In this document: one piece after another, positions 33,801-44,269 of the stretch | Layout: each line of letters opens with the position of its first letter | Numbering within the stretch: position 1 is the first letter of the stretch | NCBI GenBank assembly: GCA_012932295.1 | Contig: JAAONU010000014.1 | Span: 15,131,039 to 15,195,038, forward strand | Reading direction: 5' to 3' | Origin: Cyclina sinensis | Taxonomy: Eukaryota; Mollusca; Bivalvia; Venerida; Veneridae | Length of the DNA: 64,000 nt | Notes under the pieces: model-generated | What the model was told of the DNA's origin: nothing | What the model saw: only the letters and a program-made list of their open reading frames with translations | The model's database searches: none | Position numbers and translations under genes: made by a program

Positions 33801-36800
33801 ATAAAGTAGCGGTCATACGTTTAGATTTTTCACAAAATAAAATCAAAGTCCCTCGCCGGTTTTGCAGCAGCAGTCAATGTTTACATTTCAGTTTCCATAC
33901 CTCCTTTTGAAGAGTCAAAAATGCATACAAAGCTACCAAATGTTTAGTTTCGTGCACAAATCCAGAAATATTGCTCATTTCCTACACACAAATGACAAAG
34001 AATTACACTGACAAAACATTCTCAATAATTTTCAATACCTTCAAAACACCAAGTCTGTTTTATTAAAAAATTTCACCAGGGCCAAAGTTCGAATATGTCC
34101 CCTGCCCCCTTAGTAACAATTTTTAGGGGAAGAAAATCTGGAACACGGCCATATTTTGTAACAGCCGACAGTCTCATCAAATGCAGTTTTTTTTCTAGAT
34201 TTGGGCAGAGGTGTGCATGCAGGTGTTTTTCAGCATCGGGCCAGGGTCAGGGGCGCTCATCACTTTTTCTAGCTACAACAAATTCTCTGACAACTGCATG
34301 CGGTAATATGAATTTCTCCGTTCTCAATACCACTTATATTTGTTTAAAGTTAATTTAAATCGATTTTAGTAGATTTAAGTTTTCTTGGCTTTAATTATCA
34401 ATTCTGCCAATAAATGTTTCATAAGAAATATTGGCGCTTAAAGAACAAGTCATTTGCATGTAGTAGCGCTCTTATTTTTTAGATGGGGTTTTTAGGCTGT
34501 AAGCGTTTGACGCCCTGCACTAAACCAATTTGTCGTCCTCAAACCCCACGTCAGACACTGTTTATTTTGCCCGTTTTCTTTAAATGAGTTCATTTACTAA
34601 TTGTGAAAGTCGTTTAGTTATACATATTGTAGTTTGTATTAGAACGGTTCGGAAGAAAAAATCTAACACGTATTTCAAAAAACTTCGTCAGATGCAAAAG
34701 GTGTTGGTTTGTAAACATTTCTTATATATAAATGAGAAAGAAAGAATTTTACAAATCACTGCAGTTTTAGTAGCGCTTTGAATAATAAAATGATATTGAT
34801 GGAATCTTAAAATGAAAACGTGTACGTGAAATCTAGGGATGCTGTATTGCTGTGTTTACTGGACTTGGTGACAGGCTTTTTCTGCGGATTCGTAGTGTTT
34901 TCTGTACTTGGTCACCGAACTGGGATAAGTATAGAAAATTTCAACCAATCAGGTAAAGGTTCTAGATCAGCATCGTCTACAGAAGTGTATTTCTTTTCAA
35001 GGGGAGGCGCTGAGCAGGCATCAGCAGTGTTTTTCAGTATGACTACAAATTCTTTTACTGAAAGAATTACTCAGTACTTGACATTGATAATATTTTGACC
35101 CGAAAAATTGATGACGTACCGTCTAGTTTCAAACATTTTTTAACAAAAATTGTATCTTGTTTTAACTTATACGTACAAATGTTCAAACAAGTCAACAGTC
35201 TATCTAGAACAAAATATACTTGTGATTTTCTACGTCCGGTTTATATGGTGACTGATTTCTGCCATTTCGTTTCGTCGTGTTGGCAGGGCAAAACACGACA
35301 ACACGACAGAATGACAAATGTAGGGTTTGTCGTTTTGGGGCGCTAATTTGTCGTTCTTTCCTGTTGGCGTGTTGCCTCCACGCTTGTCGTCCTGTTGTTC
35401 TGGCGCGGTGGAATCCAGCCAACCCTCCAACACGACAGAACGAAATGGCAGAAATCAGCCACCATAGGATTAGGCATTCAAACTCAATTTGTTGTTTATT
35501 TCTCCACTATCACTAAACAGTTTTATGAAACGTCCATGTATTTTTACAGGATATGGGCTTGGTTTTATAGTATTCCCAGAAGCAGCGAACTATTTATTCC
35601 CGTCACAACTTTGGTGTGTACTTTTCTTTGTCTTTTCTTCTGGGAATCGATTCACTGGTAAGTCGCTCATTTATAACATACACAGTGTGCGTGCGCGCGC
35701 GCGTACGTGTTGTGTTTGAATATTAGGATCTTAGCGTTGTTTAGACGGGAACGCATCTAGTTTAGCACCAAGTTTGCTGAAGGGGACCTGGTTTCAGCCT
35801 TGTTACACCAACAGATACGTTTGTAAGCTTTTTGAAGGAAAATATTCTTTAATAAATGAAAATGGTTGTTTGTCTGCGCTGATCGCGTTTCTGTCAACAT
35901 GAATAAAATTTCGATTATTTGTTTATCTTCTCAACTGTTAAATTTGTTTTAAAAAATCGCTCCTTCCCTTTTAGAAATAAAGATGTGTATTGTTCTGTCC
36001 ATGTTCCAGTAATGCGAATGCAATATTTACAGTTACCTTGCTTTGAGGTTGTAATCACCGCATTAAAAGACGAGTTTCCAAAATATCTAAAGAACAAACC
36101 AACTCTCCTGACAGTCGTTGTTATTTCCGTTGCTTTCATGTTGGCTATTCCAAACGTTGCTCAGGTAAGCAAAGCCATTCATGTATTTTGCGGTTTCCTA
36201 CAAAAATTCTATATTCATATGAACAGAATCTTTAGAAGAAGAAATAATTTTAGGCTCGTTTTTTAAAGAAAACAATGTTTTGTTTTTTTTTAAAAAATCC
36301 CTAATGCGTAGGTAATAAATTCAGACCCGTTTTAGCGCGTCATAATCTGGAGTACTTGGCAATGTCTATATTATTTCTTCACAGGAGTTTTTTCTTTCTG
36401 TAGTTTCGCAAATGTGGAACAGAAATGAAGTTTAACTTCTTTCTTTTATATATTCATTTTCAAATCACTGACAATGTATGTTGATGGGTATCACGACCTG
36501 ATTTGTGTGTTGAGCGCACCACGGAATTTTCTGCGGTATATAAAACTTTAGTAGGAAAACGTACATACATGAACATGTGATACATTACTCAGATGAGAAT
36601 AAAACATGGTGGAAAAAAATAACTGATACCGTGGTAGAAATTCTGTACGGAAGCTGTTTTATGCTGTTGAAAGGACTGGTTTTCAAAATATTGTATTATT
36701 CTCCAGGGAGGACTGTATTTGTTGACCTTGCTGGACTGGTACACAGCAACGTTTTCCCTGACCGTTATCTCTAAGGAAAAACACAACCTTAAAATGACAT

Positions 36801-39800
36801 GAATTGTATATTTACTCAATTCTTGGGACCTTAGATACTGACTTGGACCTTCCGCTGTGTGCGTTTTGACTCTGCAACGCCATTTTTGTCTTCTTCAGCT
36901 GTGCAACACACGTACGGAACTACGTCAGGCTGGCTGGATGTTAGCAGGCGTCTCCAGCTGCCCTCTTATTCCGAGTCTATATGGGCAAATATAAATTGTC
37001 TATCATTGGCTTCAATATTCTTGGATGCAAGATTCCGAAAAATAAGAACAATATATATCTAAGCAAATGTATGTTATTAAGGAAAATCATTATGTAAGGG
37101 CAATGAGGGGATTAACTATTTACAATGCTGTAAATAAAAGACATGCAAGGAAGAAAAAACTTAATAAAACATAAAGAACACTGGGCAAGTGAATATTATT
37201 AGTTTAGTGATGGCAACGAATACCAAAATCAATACTCGAGTACTCGGTCATTTTTCCGATCGAGTACTCGGTTACTCGGATGATTTCCAATGATCTTCAA
37301 AATTTTATCACACAATTTTAACACCGCCTGCATGCTACTTTCGTTTTCTATTTAAATTCATAGAATTCGTTACTATAAATAGGACTGCAAGGGAGGTAAC
37401 TTAGAATTAACCAACAAACAAATTGAATCAACAACATTATAATTTACAACGTTTCAATTAATGCTGTGTGTCAGAGTTTTTGTTTTCAGAAAGATGCTTT
37501 AGGCGTAAATTATTTAACATGTTTGTAGTTCCACCAGTACACTTCATTTCACAGCTACATAATGTACATTTAACAGTCATGCTATCAGCACAGCGTTTGA
37601 AATATTTCCAAGCATTAGATTTTAGCAGGTGGCATTTTGACTCTATGGAAATTTTAATATCTTATTCTAACCAAAAACTTTATCAATATATAAAAAGTCT
37701 ATCTATCTATCTAAAAGTTAATAATAACTCTAGATTTATATGCGTAAAGCAGAAAAGGTAATTACTCTCCTTTATTGAGTAAAGAAAAACAAACGTTTCA
37801 TCGGGTCTAATTACTACCTTTAATCTAACTTTCATAATAGCAATCCGACCCTTTGCTGTTTTCAAAACAGTTACCTTAAAACAAGTTTCGGCTACAAACT
37901 GTTACACAATTAAAGGTAATTAAATATTATAAGAGGCCGAATGACGTAAGCGACACAGGTGTTCAATCCAATGCGCGTGTCAAACTGGATATCGATCATT
38001 TTCCACGGTGCATAACCATATCGGCAGGCTCTCTGCGAAATCTGTCTTTTCGGCGGTCTCTCTGCGTCGGTACCGGTTATTCTCTGCAGTAAACACAGTT
38101 TGTGATGGAAAACAGTCAGAAAAATCGAACAGAAATCAGTTCAAACAGCTGAGTTGCTTAAAATTTATAAGTGCACGGAACGTTAGAATATCTTTGCTAT
38201 GTATACGCGTGTCTACTTTTCAATTATCAGTCACTGCGCTCCGAAACTCGGACAAATTGTCCAATGGTGTACTGACATGAACATTACTTCAGCACTTTCT
38301 GCTGGCTGAAACGAGTTATTTCTTTGATAAAGTTCATTCCAATCACATCAAAAATATTCACTGTTCAGTATTCTTCAAGAAAATACTAATAAACTGGTCG
38401 CTATTTATTTAGAATGTTGTACACCCTCTACTTTCGGTTTTGATGGTGCACAGGAGGTCTCTCTGCACAGCAGCTTTTAAAGCACAGGTAGGCTCTCTGC
38501 ATACAGCACAGGCAGGCTCTCTGCCAGCGATTGATTTAAGCATTCGCTGTTTTTTTAGATGGATCTCATATTTTTTGTTAATTGTTAAATCCACAAACTT
38601 CAAGCCTACATGGCTGAAATTGAGTACAACGAGGATATATGATGTTCCTGTAATATTCAATGACTATACAAGGAATCTCGTTGTCTGAGTTTTTAAGTAC
38701 TTCTGGTCGAGTATGAGATGTCTTTAAGAGAAGAAAGTATCAAAATAATGCAATTATTCTGTAAAATTACCACTTCTATTTTATAATTTATTTTATAAAG
38801 TTAGACACGCCCCTGGTGGTCATGCTTTGACAAATTACCGAAATTATACTCTTCGCTAGCTCGCTAGCTCACTCTCTAAGTCAATCATTCTTGCTTTCAT
38901 TTATCCATTCATTTATCGACGCATTCATTCATTCTTTTTTCATCAGTCTATCACGTGTATTTTTAACGGTAGTTTAATTCATTTTTCTTTTGAGGAAAAT
39001 ATAGTTAAAATCTGGAGAGAACTGCGCTCAGTATGCAGCTGGAAATCATTGGAAAGATCGAGCGAACTGTTTCCTGCATTACATTGCCATATATAGAGGC
39101 ACTGTAATAGTAGAAATTACCGCGAATGCGAGAATTTGCTCTGTTTAGGACACTCACTTTGAACGCCAGTCTTCAGAGTGGTAACGCATTGACCGATTGT
39201 CTTCCAGTCAGTATCAAATTATAATTCACGCTACGGGCAGACGTCTGAGACCTCTCCGACGTCTATTCGTTTGCTGGAAGGGGCAGGAGAGCTTTCAAAA
39301 ACATGACATATAAGATTTCTACCTTATATATATCGTATAGTAAATATATGAGTAGATAGAGGCACTGTAATAGAAGTAATCATTCATTCTTTTTTTCATC
39401 AGTCTATCCATCAACGCAAACATTTATTCATTAAATCATATATTGCCAGTTTATCTGACGTACACATGTTTTTTTTCAACGGTAGTATAATTTCTCTTTT
39501 CTTTTGAATAAAATATAGTTTGGGAATTACTTTTTTCAGTCTTTTGTTTAATACTTCGGCATTTTATTAAAAAATGCATGTATGACTGAAATTTACGAAA
39601 AAAAATATTTACAAACTTGAAAAACTATAATTCGAGCCCTAAACATTTAGTTCAGTTTATAATTGTTAATGTACCATAGACAATATTTATCTTAAAACTT
39701 GTTGTTGATAAAATTCAGAGCTAAAATTGACAAAAGTTACCATAAAAACATTTGGCAGATTTGTACACCGGCTGACTGCGAAAACAATTCCATACAAACT

Positions 39801-41385
39801 ACATTACGTACGTTGTGCTTCTTGCATTACAGAGAATGAAAAAGTTTATTTAAGAAACACCATGTAGTGTAAGGGGGCATAGTGATATAAGGTCGCACTT
39901 TTAATAATTAACACAATGATCGATAGAAGACTCTTTTCCTGCTAGAATCAGTCGCTGGCAGATAGCCTGCCTGTGCTGTATGCAGAGAGCCTACCTGTTG
40001 AAAATTGAAAAGTAGACACGCGTATATATAGCAAAGATATTCTAATGTTCCGTGCACTTATAAATTTTAAGCAACTCAGCTGTTTGAACTGATTTCTGTC
40101 CATTTTTTCTGACTGTCTTCCATCACAAACTGTGTTTACAACAGAGATTAACCGGTACCGACGCAGAGAGACCGCCGAAAAGACAGATTTCGCAGAGAGA
40201 CTGCCGATATGGTTATGCACCGTGTTTTCGCACCTCTGCAAGGATGTTTTGATTGCCTTTGACAGGTTTTTATGAAGATACATGTACATCTCCGAATTTC
40301 TGAACTAATTGGATACACCAATCTTTCTAAATCGTAAAAAAATAGAAATTATATATTTTTTCCGAGTAATCGAATATCAATTTTATTAACCGATATTCGG
40401 AGGTTCGATCGAGTACTCGGTTAACCGGTTACTCGTTGCCATCCCTAAATATTATTCATTTTTCTTTTCATATCGAGACTTATCTCAACAGATTCTTGCC
40501 GTAAATTCTGTTTATTTCAGGAATGACTATCTATACTTTATGAGTCAATTTGTCGACATTCTGTTATTTCCATCACGTGGTAAGGAAATGACGACACAAT
40601 GAAGTCAATAACGCTCAATTACACTCGTATTGCAGAGGTCGCACGCGGGTGTTCTTAGAAATATGTGTTTTTAATGAAATGTTATGCATTTGTTGTTTTA
40701 GGTAACAATAAGTTTCGCGATATATTCATACGCTCCACCTGTTGTCGGCAGTTATATATACCCCTCTTGGGCTGAAGGTCTTGGATGGTGTGTAGGCTCG
40801 GCTTCCCTTGCACCTATACCACTGTACATGCTCTACCAGCTGTCCAGGACGCCTGGAACTCTCGGTCAGGTATACAAGTCATTTTTATGCTAATGCACGT
40901 CGTTCTCAAAATGTTTTGGCCATACGGCTTGCTATGATTTATGCTTGTTCCCTGTTTTAAATAAATCGCATGCCAAGTGTATAGCTATATAGGTGAAAAT
41001 AAGAAGCAGTAAAACCATCAGTCCAAATAGACCAAGTTTTCCAGGTAACGATCTTTGCACTGCATGCTGCTAGTTTTATTTGCTTGGAAAGATTAGTGAT
41101 ATCTGTAATCTGTTTAAAGCATTTACTTAAGGATACAAGGTGAAACATCTTTAACTATTTAAACACAAAACCTAATATAACTTTTCTAAATTTCAGAGAC
41201 TTAGAACAAACATAAATCCTAATGAGAAATGGGGACCACAAAACGCAACACCAGAGGTGGAAATGATTACACTAGAAGAGCTATGTTCAACCGAGAAAAC
41301 TGAGCCTGGAGAAATTGCTAGTGGACAAAAAGACGAAGCCGAGGTTTTGATAACTCGTTACACTGGACAAAGCATCGATCTATAG
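27658..41385 (+). CDS. SLC6-family sodium/chloride-dependent transporter gene (11 exons seen)
   Basis: Exons: 27658-27827 (TM1), 28722-28853 (TM2), 29295-29609 (TM3, extracellular loop 2), 29937-30069 (TM4), 30550-30684 (TM5), 34199-34302 (TM6), 34837-34952 (TM7), 35550-35657 (TM8), 36033-36164 (TM9), 36707-about 36771 (TM10), 40702-40869 (TM12), 41197-41385 (tail); the two 3' exons may belong to this gene or to a neighbouring copy. Phases match at each junction up to TM10. Family marks: LWRFPY, NGGGAFLIP, GQYSQSG, IFKGVKLTGK, VVYFT, SSYNKF, DEFPKYL, the GGLYLL block, YPSWAE-LGW, WGP. The family imports neurotransmitters or amino acids with Na+ and Cl-. Subtype is uncertain; TM8-TM9 look most like glycine transporters. 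Three exons have one-base homopolymer length changes that break the frame. The first exon(s) before TM1 and an intact TM11 were not found. It could be a recent pseudogene. Confidence 0.88.
28722..28853 (+). CDS. SLC6 exon: TM2
   Basis: Between CGCAG and G/gtaagc; phase 1 at both ends. Encodes GAFLIPVIVTNIFGAMPVVY, then LEMIMGQYSQSG and AWNVCPLLKG, a textbook SLC6 TM2 and first intracellular loop. Frame intact. Confidence 0.92.
29295..29609 (+). CDS. SLC6 exon: TM3 and extracellular loop 2, frame broken
   Basis: Begins after ACAG, ends AA/gtaagt. Encodes SGYGAVIASFICAIYSAV, then LPWTTCNNAWNIEETC, with the two loop-2 cysteines. Read straight on, it hits TGA at 29495-29497. The exon length is one base short of keeping frame; one more base in the AAAA run at 29470-29473 would open it through NLTESNYS (two N-glycosylation sequons) to SAEQFCK. 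A 68-base intron at 29489-29556 would also restore frame but has weak splice sites. Confidence 0.85.
29937..30069 (+). CDS. SLC6 exon: TM4
   Basis: Phase 2 start joins AA/A to give Lys. Encodes NKAMNLSEGLQDIGSINWAM, then CFLCIFKGVKLTGK, and ends at AAG/gttatt. Intact. Confidence 0.9.
30550..30684 (+). CDS. SLC6 exon: TM5
   Basis: TTTTTCCAG then VVYFTVLGPFVLLAVFIVRG, ATLPGAIVGIRYYITPDLEK, ending AGG/gtaatc; 45 whole codons. Intact. Confidence 0.92.
30778..31162. mobile_element. Foldback MITE in SLC6 intron
   Basis: Starts ACTGTCTTTGTTTTGAT and ends with its complement. The arms continue through GTCACCGTTAATTGTCATTG, GATCAGTCACAGTAAAACAC and GGTCTTTATTTGATTG; the left arm carries a roughly 40-base extra piece. 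No coding content. Confidence 0.8.
31575..33086. mobile_element. Element with terminal iterons TAACGATTCGCCACA
   Basis: Left end has six spaced copies of TAACGATTCGCCACA (31578-31690) and the right end seven inverted copies (32920-33083), outermost bases ATG...CAT. The interior, about 1.2 kb, is AT-rich with a CA microsatellite and no ORF. It lies in the intron between the TM5 and TM6 exons. No target-site duplication is certain. Confidence 0.8.
32819..32862 (+). repeat. (CA)n microsatellite
   Basis: Perfect CA repeats apart from one CGCG break; inside the iteron-ended element. Confidence 0.95.
33087..34198. other. SLC6 intron remainder, no gene
   Basis: AT-rich intron sequence leading to the TM6 exon; no ORF or repeat stands out. 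Confidence 0.5.
34199..34302 (+). CDS. SLC6 exon: TM6
   Basis: Preceded by TTTTTTTTCTAG. Encodes IWAEVCMQVFFSIGPGSGAL, then ITFSSYNKFSDNCM, ending CG/gtaata (phase 2). TM6 is the unwound substrate/Na+ helix; FFSIGPGSG and SSYNKF are the family pattern. Confidence 0.9.
34837..34952 (+). CDS. SLC6 exon: TM7
   Basis: Starts after ATCTAG in phase 2 to complete Arg: (R)DAVLLCLLDLVTGFFCGF, VVFSVLGHRTGISIENFNQS, ending G/gtaaag. The polypyrimidine tract is poor but phase and protein fit. Confidence 0.88.
35246..35464. mobile_element. 219-bp TA-flanked MITE
   Basis: Terminal inverted repeats of about 37 bases (TGGTGACTGATTTCTGCC... and its near complement) flanked by TA on both sides (35244-35245, 35465-35466), as for Tc1/mariner-type MITEs. 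ORFs across it on both strands are shadows of the symmetry. Confidence 0.85.
35550..35657 (+). CDS. SLC6 exon: TM8, frame broken
   Basis: Starts after TTTTTACAG: GYGLGFIVFPEAANYLFPSQ, LWCVLFFVF, then one frame over LLGIDSL, ending CTG/gtaagt. TTTT at 35633-35636 is one T longer than the frame needs. LLGIDS matches the LLGLDS motif of the family, so the shift is clear. Confidence 0.85.
36033..36164 (+). CDS. SLC6 exon: TM9
   Basis: After ATTTACAG: LPCFEVVITALKDEFPKYLK, NKPTLLTVVVISVAFMLAIP, NVAQ/gtaagc; 44 whole codons, intact. DEFPKYL recalls glycine transporters. Confidence 0.9.
36707..36771 (+). CDS. SLC6 exon: TM10 (3' end unclear)
   Basis: After TTCTCCAG: GGLYLLTLLDWYTATFSLTV. No GT donor follows where expected; the sequence there is TCTCTAAGGAAAA, which looks like a lost donor, and the expected ISWVYG segment is absent. 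End is an estimate. Confidence 0.75.
36836..36997 (+). pseudogene. Possible decayed SLC6 TM11-TM12 segment
   Basis: One frame gives ATPFLSSSAVQHTYG and another AGWMLAGVSSCPLIPSLYG, which together follow the order TP-(hydrophobic)-YG-GW-la-S-IP of SLC6 TM11-TM12, with frame changes. It duplicates what the intact exon at 40702-40869 encodes. Weak but ordered similarity; may be chance. Confidence 0.35.
37201..40447. mobile_element. hAT-like non-autonomous element with internal inverted repeat
   Basis: Ends TAGTGATGGCAACGA (from 37205) and TCGTTGCCATCCCTA (to 40447), flanked by AATATTATT on both sides (37192-37200, 40448-40456). Sub-terminal copies of GAGTACTCGG occur at both ends. Inside, 37993-38533 and 39946-40229 are inverted copies, the left one carrying about 250 extra bases. 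The 90- and 113-codon ORFs at 38008 and 39948 are these inverted copies. No transposase; hAT assignment is from the end sequence and the 8-9 base duplication. Confidence 0.75.
40702..40869 (+). CDS. SLC6 exon: TM12
   Basis: After GTTGTTTTAG: VTISFAIYSYAPPVVGSYIY, PSWAEGLGWCVGSASLAPIP, LYMLYQLSRTPGTLGQ/gtatac; 56 whole codons, intact. Confidence 0.9.
41197..41385 (+). CDS. SLC6 terminal exon: cytoplasmic tail
   Basis: After AAATTTCAG: RLRTNINPNEKWGPQNATPE, an acidic tail, and ...TRYTGQSIDL before TAG at 41383-41385. WGP is the usual SLC6 tail motif. The last 30 coding bases and the stop are the first unit of the minisatellite that follows. Confidence 0.88.
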   Translation, partial: RLRTNINPNEKWGPQNATPEVEMITLEELCSTEKTEPGEIASGQKDEAEVLITRYTGQSIDL

Positions 41386-42153
41386 TCAGCATCTTTAACT
41401 TGGTACACTGGAAAAAGCATCGATCTATAGTCGGCATCTTTAACTTGGTACACTGGAAAAGGCATCGATCTATAGTAAGTTTCTTAAATTGGTACCCAGG
41501 ACAAAGCATCGATCTATAGTCATCATCTTTAACTTGGTACACTGGAACAAGCATTGATCCATAGTTTCTTAAATTGGTACCCAGGACAAAGCATCGATCT
41601 ATAGTCAGCATCTTAAATTGGTACACTGGACAAAGCAACGATCTAGTCAGCATCTTTAACTTGATACCCAGGACAAAGCATCGATTCATAGTCAGCATCT
41701 TAACTTAGTAAACTGGATAGTGCATCGATCTATGGTCAGCATCTTGGTCAACTTGGTGCCCAGGACAAGCATCGGTCTATGGTCAGGATCTTTAACTTGG
41801 TGCCCAGGACAAGCATCGATCTATAGTCAGCATCTTTAACTTGGTACACTGGAAAAAGCATCGATCTATACTAAGCATCTTTAACTTGGTGCCCAGGACA
41901 AGCATCGATCTATAGTCCGCATCTTTAACTTGATACACTGGACAAAGCATCGATCTATACTAAGCATCTTTAACTTGGTACCCAGGACAAGCATCGATCT
42001 ATAGTCAGCATATTTAACTTGGTACCCAGGACAAGCATCGATCTATAGTAAGCATCTTTAACTAAGTACCCAGGACAAAGCATCGATCTATAGTCTGCAT
42101 CTTAAAGTGGTACACTGGAAAAAGCAACGATCTATAGTCAGCATCTTATAGTG
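41356..42153 (+). repeat. 45-bp minisatellite that begins inside the SLC6 coding end
   Basis: About 17 units of TAGTCAGCATCTTTAACTTG + GTACACTGGACAAAGCATCG + ATCTA, with small length variants. The first partial unit encodes the last residues and stop codon of the transporter. An antisense ORF (41318-41698) is only the repeat read backwards. Confidence 0.95.
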
Positions 42154-42461
42154 GTTTTGTTTGTTTTTTGATATTTTGCCTGTTTTACATTCTTCGAAAG
42201 ACCGGTTCTAGGAACCAATCAACTAAGTTCTTATAAAAGAGAAATGACCCATAGCGAGGCTCAGTCCTGCTTATCAAAGATAGATGGTTAGTCTTTGTTT
42301 GACTTAGTTTAGTACGACATTTCTAAGTGTTTTCCAAATATATTTAAATGGACCGTGTCGTGAGACTATCAACAATTTGGTCAAATTTAACATTTTCTGA
42401 TAAATTACTTTTGTGAACTCTTGAAAGTTTTCAAGTGGCCTAGACTTTAGACAGCTAATAG

Positions 42462-42930
42462 AACAAGAGGGCCATGATGGCCCTGTATCGCTCTCCTGAA
42501 TATGACTGCTTTTAACAAAGTTGCTATGGACCTGGTTAATTGACCCCAGATGATCCATATTCGAACTTGACCTAGAAATTATTGAAACAATCTTTCTGAC
42601 AAATTTCCAGGTTATTTGGACTGAAAATGTAGCCTCTAGAGTGCTAACAAGGCTTTTCGATATTTGGGCTCTGTGACCTAGTTTTTGACCCCAGATGACC
42701 AATCCAAATTTGAGCTACAAATCATCAAAACAACCTTTCTGACAAATTTCCAGGACATTTGGACTGAAAATGTAGCCTCCAGTGTTTACAAAGTTTTTCG
42801 ATATTTGGGCTCTGTGGCCTAGTTTTTGACTTCAGATGACCCATATTCAAAGCTGAGCTAGAAATCATAAAAACCTTTTTGACAAATTTTCAGGTTATTT
42901 GGAATTAAAATCTTAACTCTATAGTGTTAA
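42462..42930 (-). mobile_element. Helentron-like array, 3'-end part (minus orientation)
   Basis: Begins AACAAGAGGGCCATGATGG, the complement of the hairpin-CTCTTG end seen at 5583, followed by three 145-bp-type units. It stops abruptly at 42930 where the RPL35 duplication starts; the array resumes at 48756. Confidence 0.75.
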
Positions 42931-43280
42931 GATAAATGGTATGAAGACACACAGGTTGCACTGTTTTGGGGTAAAGTTCATGGTCAGTCACAAGCTTTTG
43001 TTGAAAATCAGTTCACACTGGGAGTAAGGTCAAGGTCACTGTAACTATTTTTGTTCCATCAACTTCAGTTTGCATTTACCTTTCACACTGGAACTTACTA
43101 GGTGACATTTTTATTTAAAAACAGACAAAGTCCTGCTGTGTTCTTTGGTAGTAAATATTTCAGGTTTTCTTAACATTCAGAAAAAGACAGCTTTTAAATT
43201 CTATAAGTCACAATTAACACAAGCCTGGAGTGGGAAACATTTCGTGGAAAGAGAAAAAAGTTCATTTCAATTTTTTTTTC

Positions 43281-43286
43281 TTTAAT
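43281..43286 (-). promoter_or_regulatory. ATTAAA after RPL35 copy A stop
   Basis: ATTAAA on the minus strand, 13 bases past the stop codon; gives the very short 3' UTR usual for ribosomal protein genes. Same at 55021-55026 in copy B. Confidence 0.4.
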
Positions 43287-43298
43287 TTATCAGACACA

Positions 43299-43530
43299 TT
43301 AAGCTTTAACAGCAAACTTTCTCATGGGGTATAGACGTTCTTTTCTCTGTTCTTTCCTTGTTTTTATAGCCCTTTCACGTGGTGTGAGTTGACGCCTCAT
43401 TGCACGGGTCTTTTTGGGGCGCAAGTCCTTGGGCTTGTAGCGTTTGTTACGGTAGTATTTTCTCAGATTTTCTTTCTGTGTCTGATGAATGACTGTCAGA
43501 ACTTTAGCAATAGATTTCCTCACAACACGA
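43299..43530 (-). CDS. RPL35: 60S ribosomal protein L35, last exon (copy A)
   Basis: Follows TTTTTCTATTTCAG in phase 2. Encodes [76 protein letters not shown] and stop: the C-terminal two thirds of uL29/RPL35, a protein at the peptide exit tunnel of the large subunit. Frame intact. Differs from copy B at three bases: one silent, Tyr/Phe in KRYKP, Ile/Val in RERAIK. Human RPL35 has Tyr at the first site, so copy A keeps the conserved state. The upstream exon is 47241-47302; exons before that were not found between here and copy B. Confidence 0.93.
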
Positions 43531-44269
43531 CTGAAATAGAAAAATTTAACTGACCATTTCAAATATTAATGAATTTTTTAAAAATCTGATTGCTTACAAT
43601 GGTCAATTTTTTTTTATGAATGAACTTGTTCATTAGTAACTGATCAGACTCCATTTTGAGCCTTTAAGTGCATTTACGGAATGATTCTAAACTGTTCAAC
43701 TTAATAGATCAGCCCTATCAATTCAATGTATACAAAAATCATCATGTTTATATTTGTTAAAAAACTTTTGACTTCGCAAGTTTGAGCAGTACTTCCCTTA
43801 TAAACAAAGATAACAATAAAGATCTTATAAATGTGTTAGATAGGCCAAGCAATTAAACGTGTCTGCTTACATCTGAAAATCTACTAAACACGAGAAATAA
43901 GTACCTGCTGTGCTTCTTCCACAACACAAAAAAATTACATAAATGTTTTTTTAAGACTTAAAAAATCACTGTGACTAAAACTGGTAATCTTAAATCTCGA
44001 GAACTTGACTTAGACTAAGTCAATTAGTTTCACACAATGGTAATTATTACATGTACCTACTACAGACATACAGTGAAGACAAGAGATAACTAAGAGACTT
44101 TTTTTGCATTCTCAAGTAAAATGAAATTACTCAGACCCCAATAACCACAGAAGTCCTATTGATCCTTTTAAAACTAGAGCTATCATTAAATGTGATTAAT
44201 ACCCTGCAAGACTGCTTCAGAACTAAGGAAGTTATTAGTAACAGAATACTTTGTAAAAGAATTGAAATA

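Noticed and set aside
38008..38280. 90-codon ORF similar to 39948-40289
   Set aside because: The similarity comes from inverted copies inside the hAT-like element; no known domain.
40519..40580. Possible SLC6 TM11 exon before TM12
   Set aside because: It has an acceptor-like TTTATTTCAG and a GTAAGG, but the peptide shows no SLC6 pattern in any frame.
41318..41698. 126-codon antisense ORF
   Set aside because: It is the 45-bp minisatellite read backwards; periodic peptide with no start context.
41356..42153. CRISPR-like array
   Set aside because: Units are contiguous tandem repeats without unique spacers, in eukaryotic DNA; same for 61498-61665.
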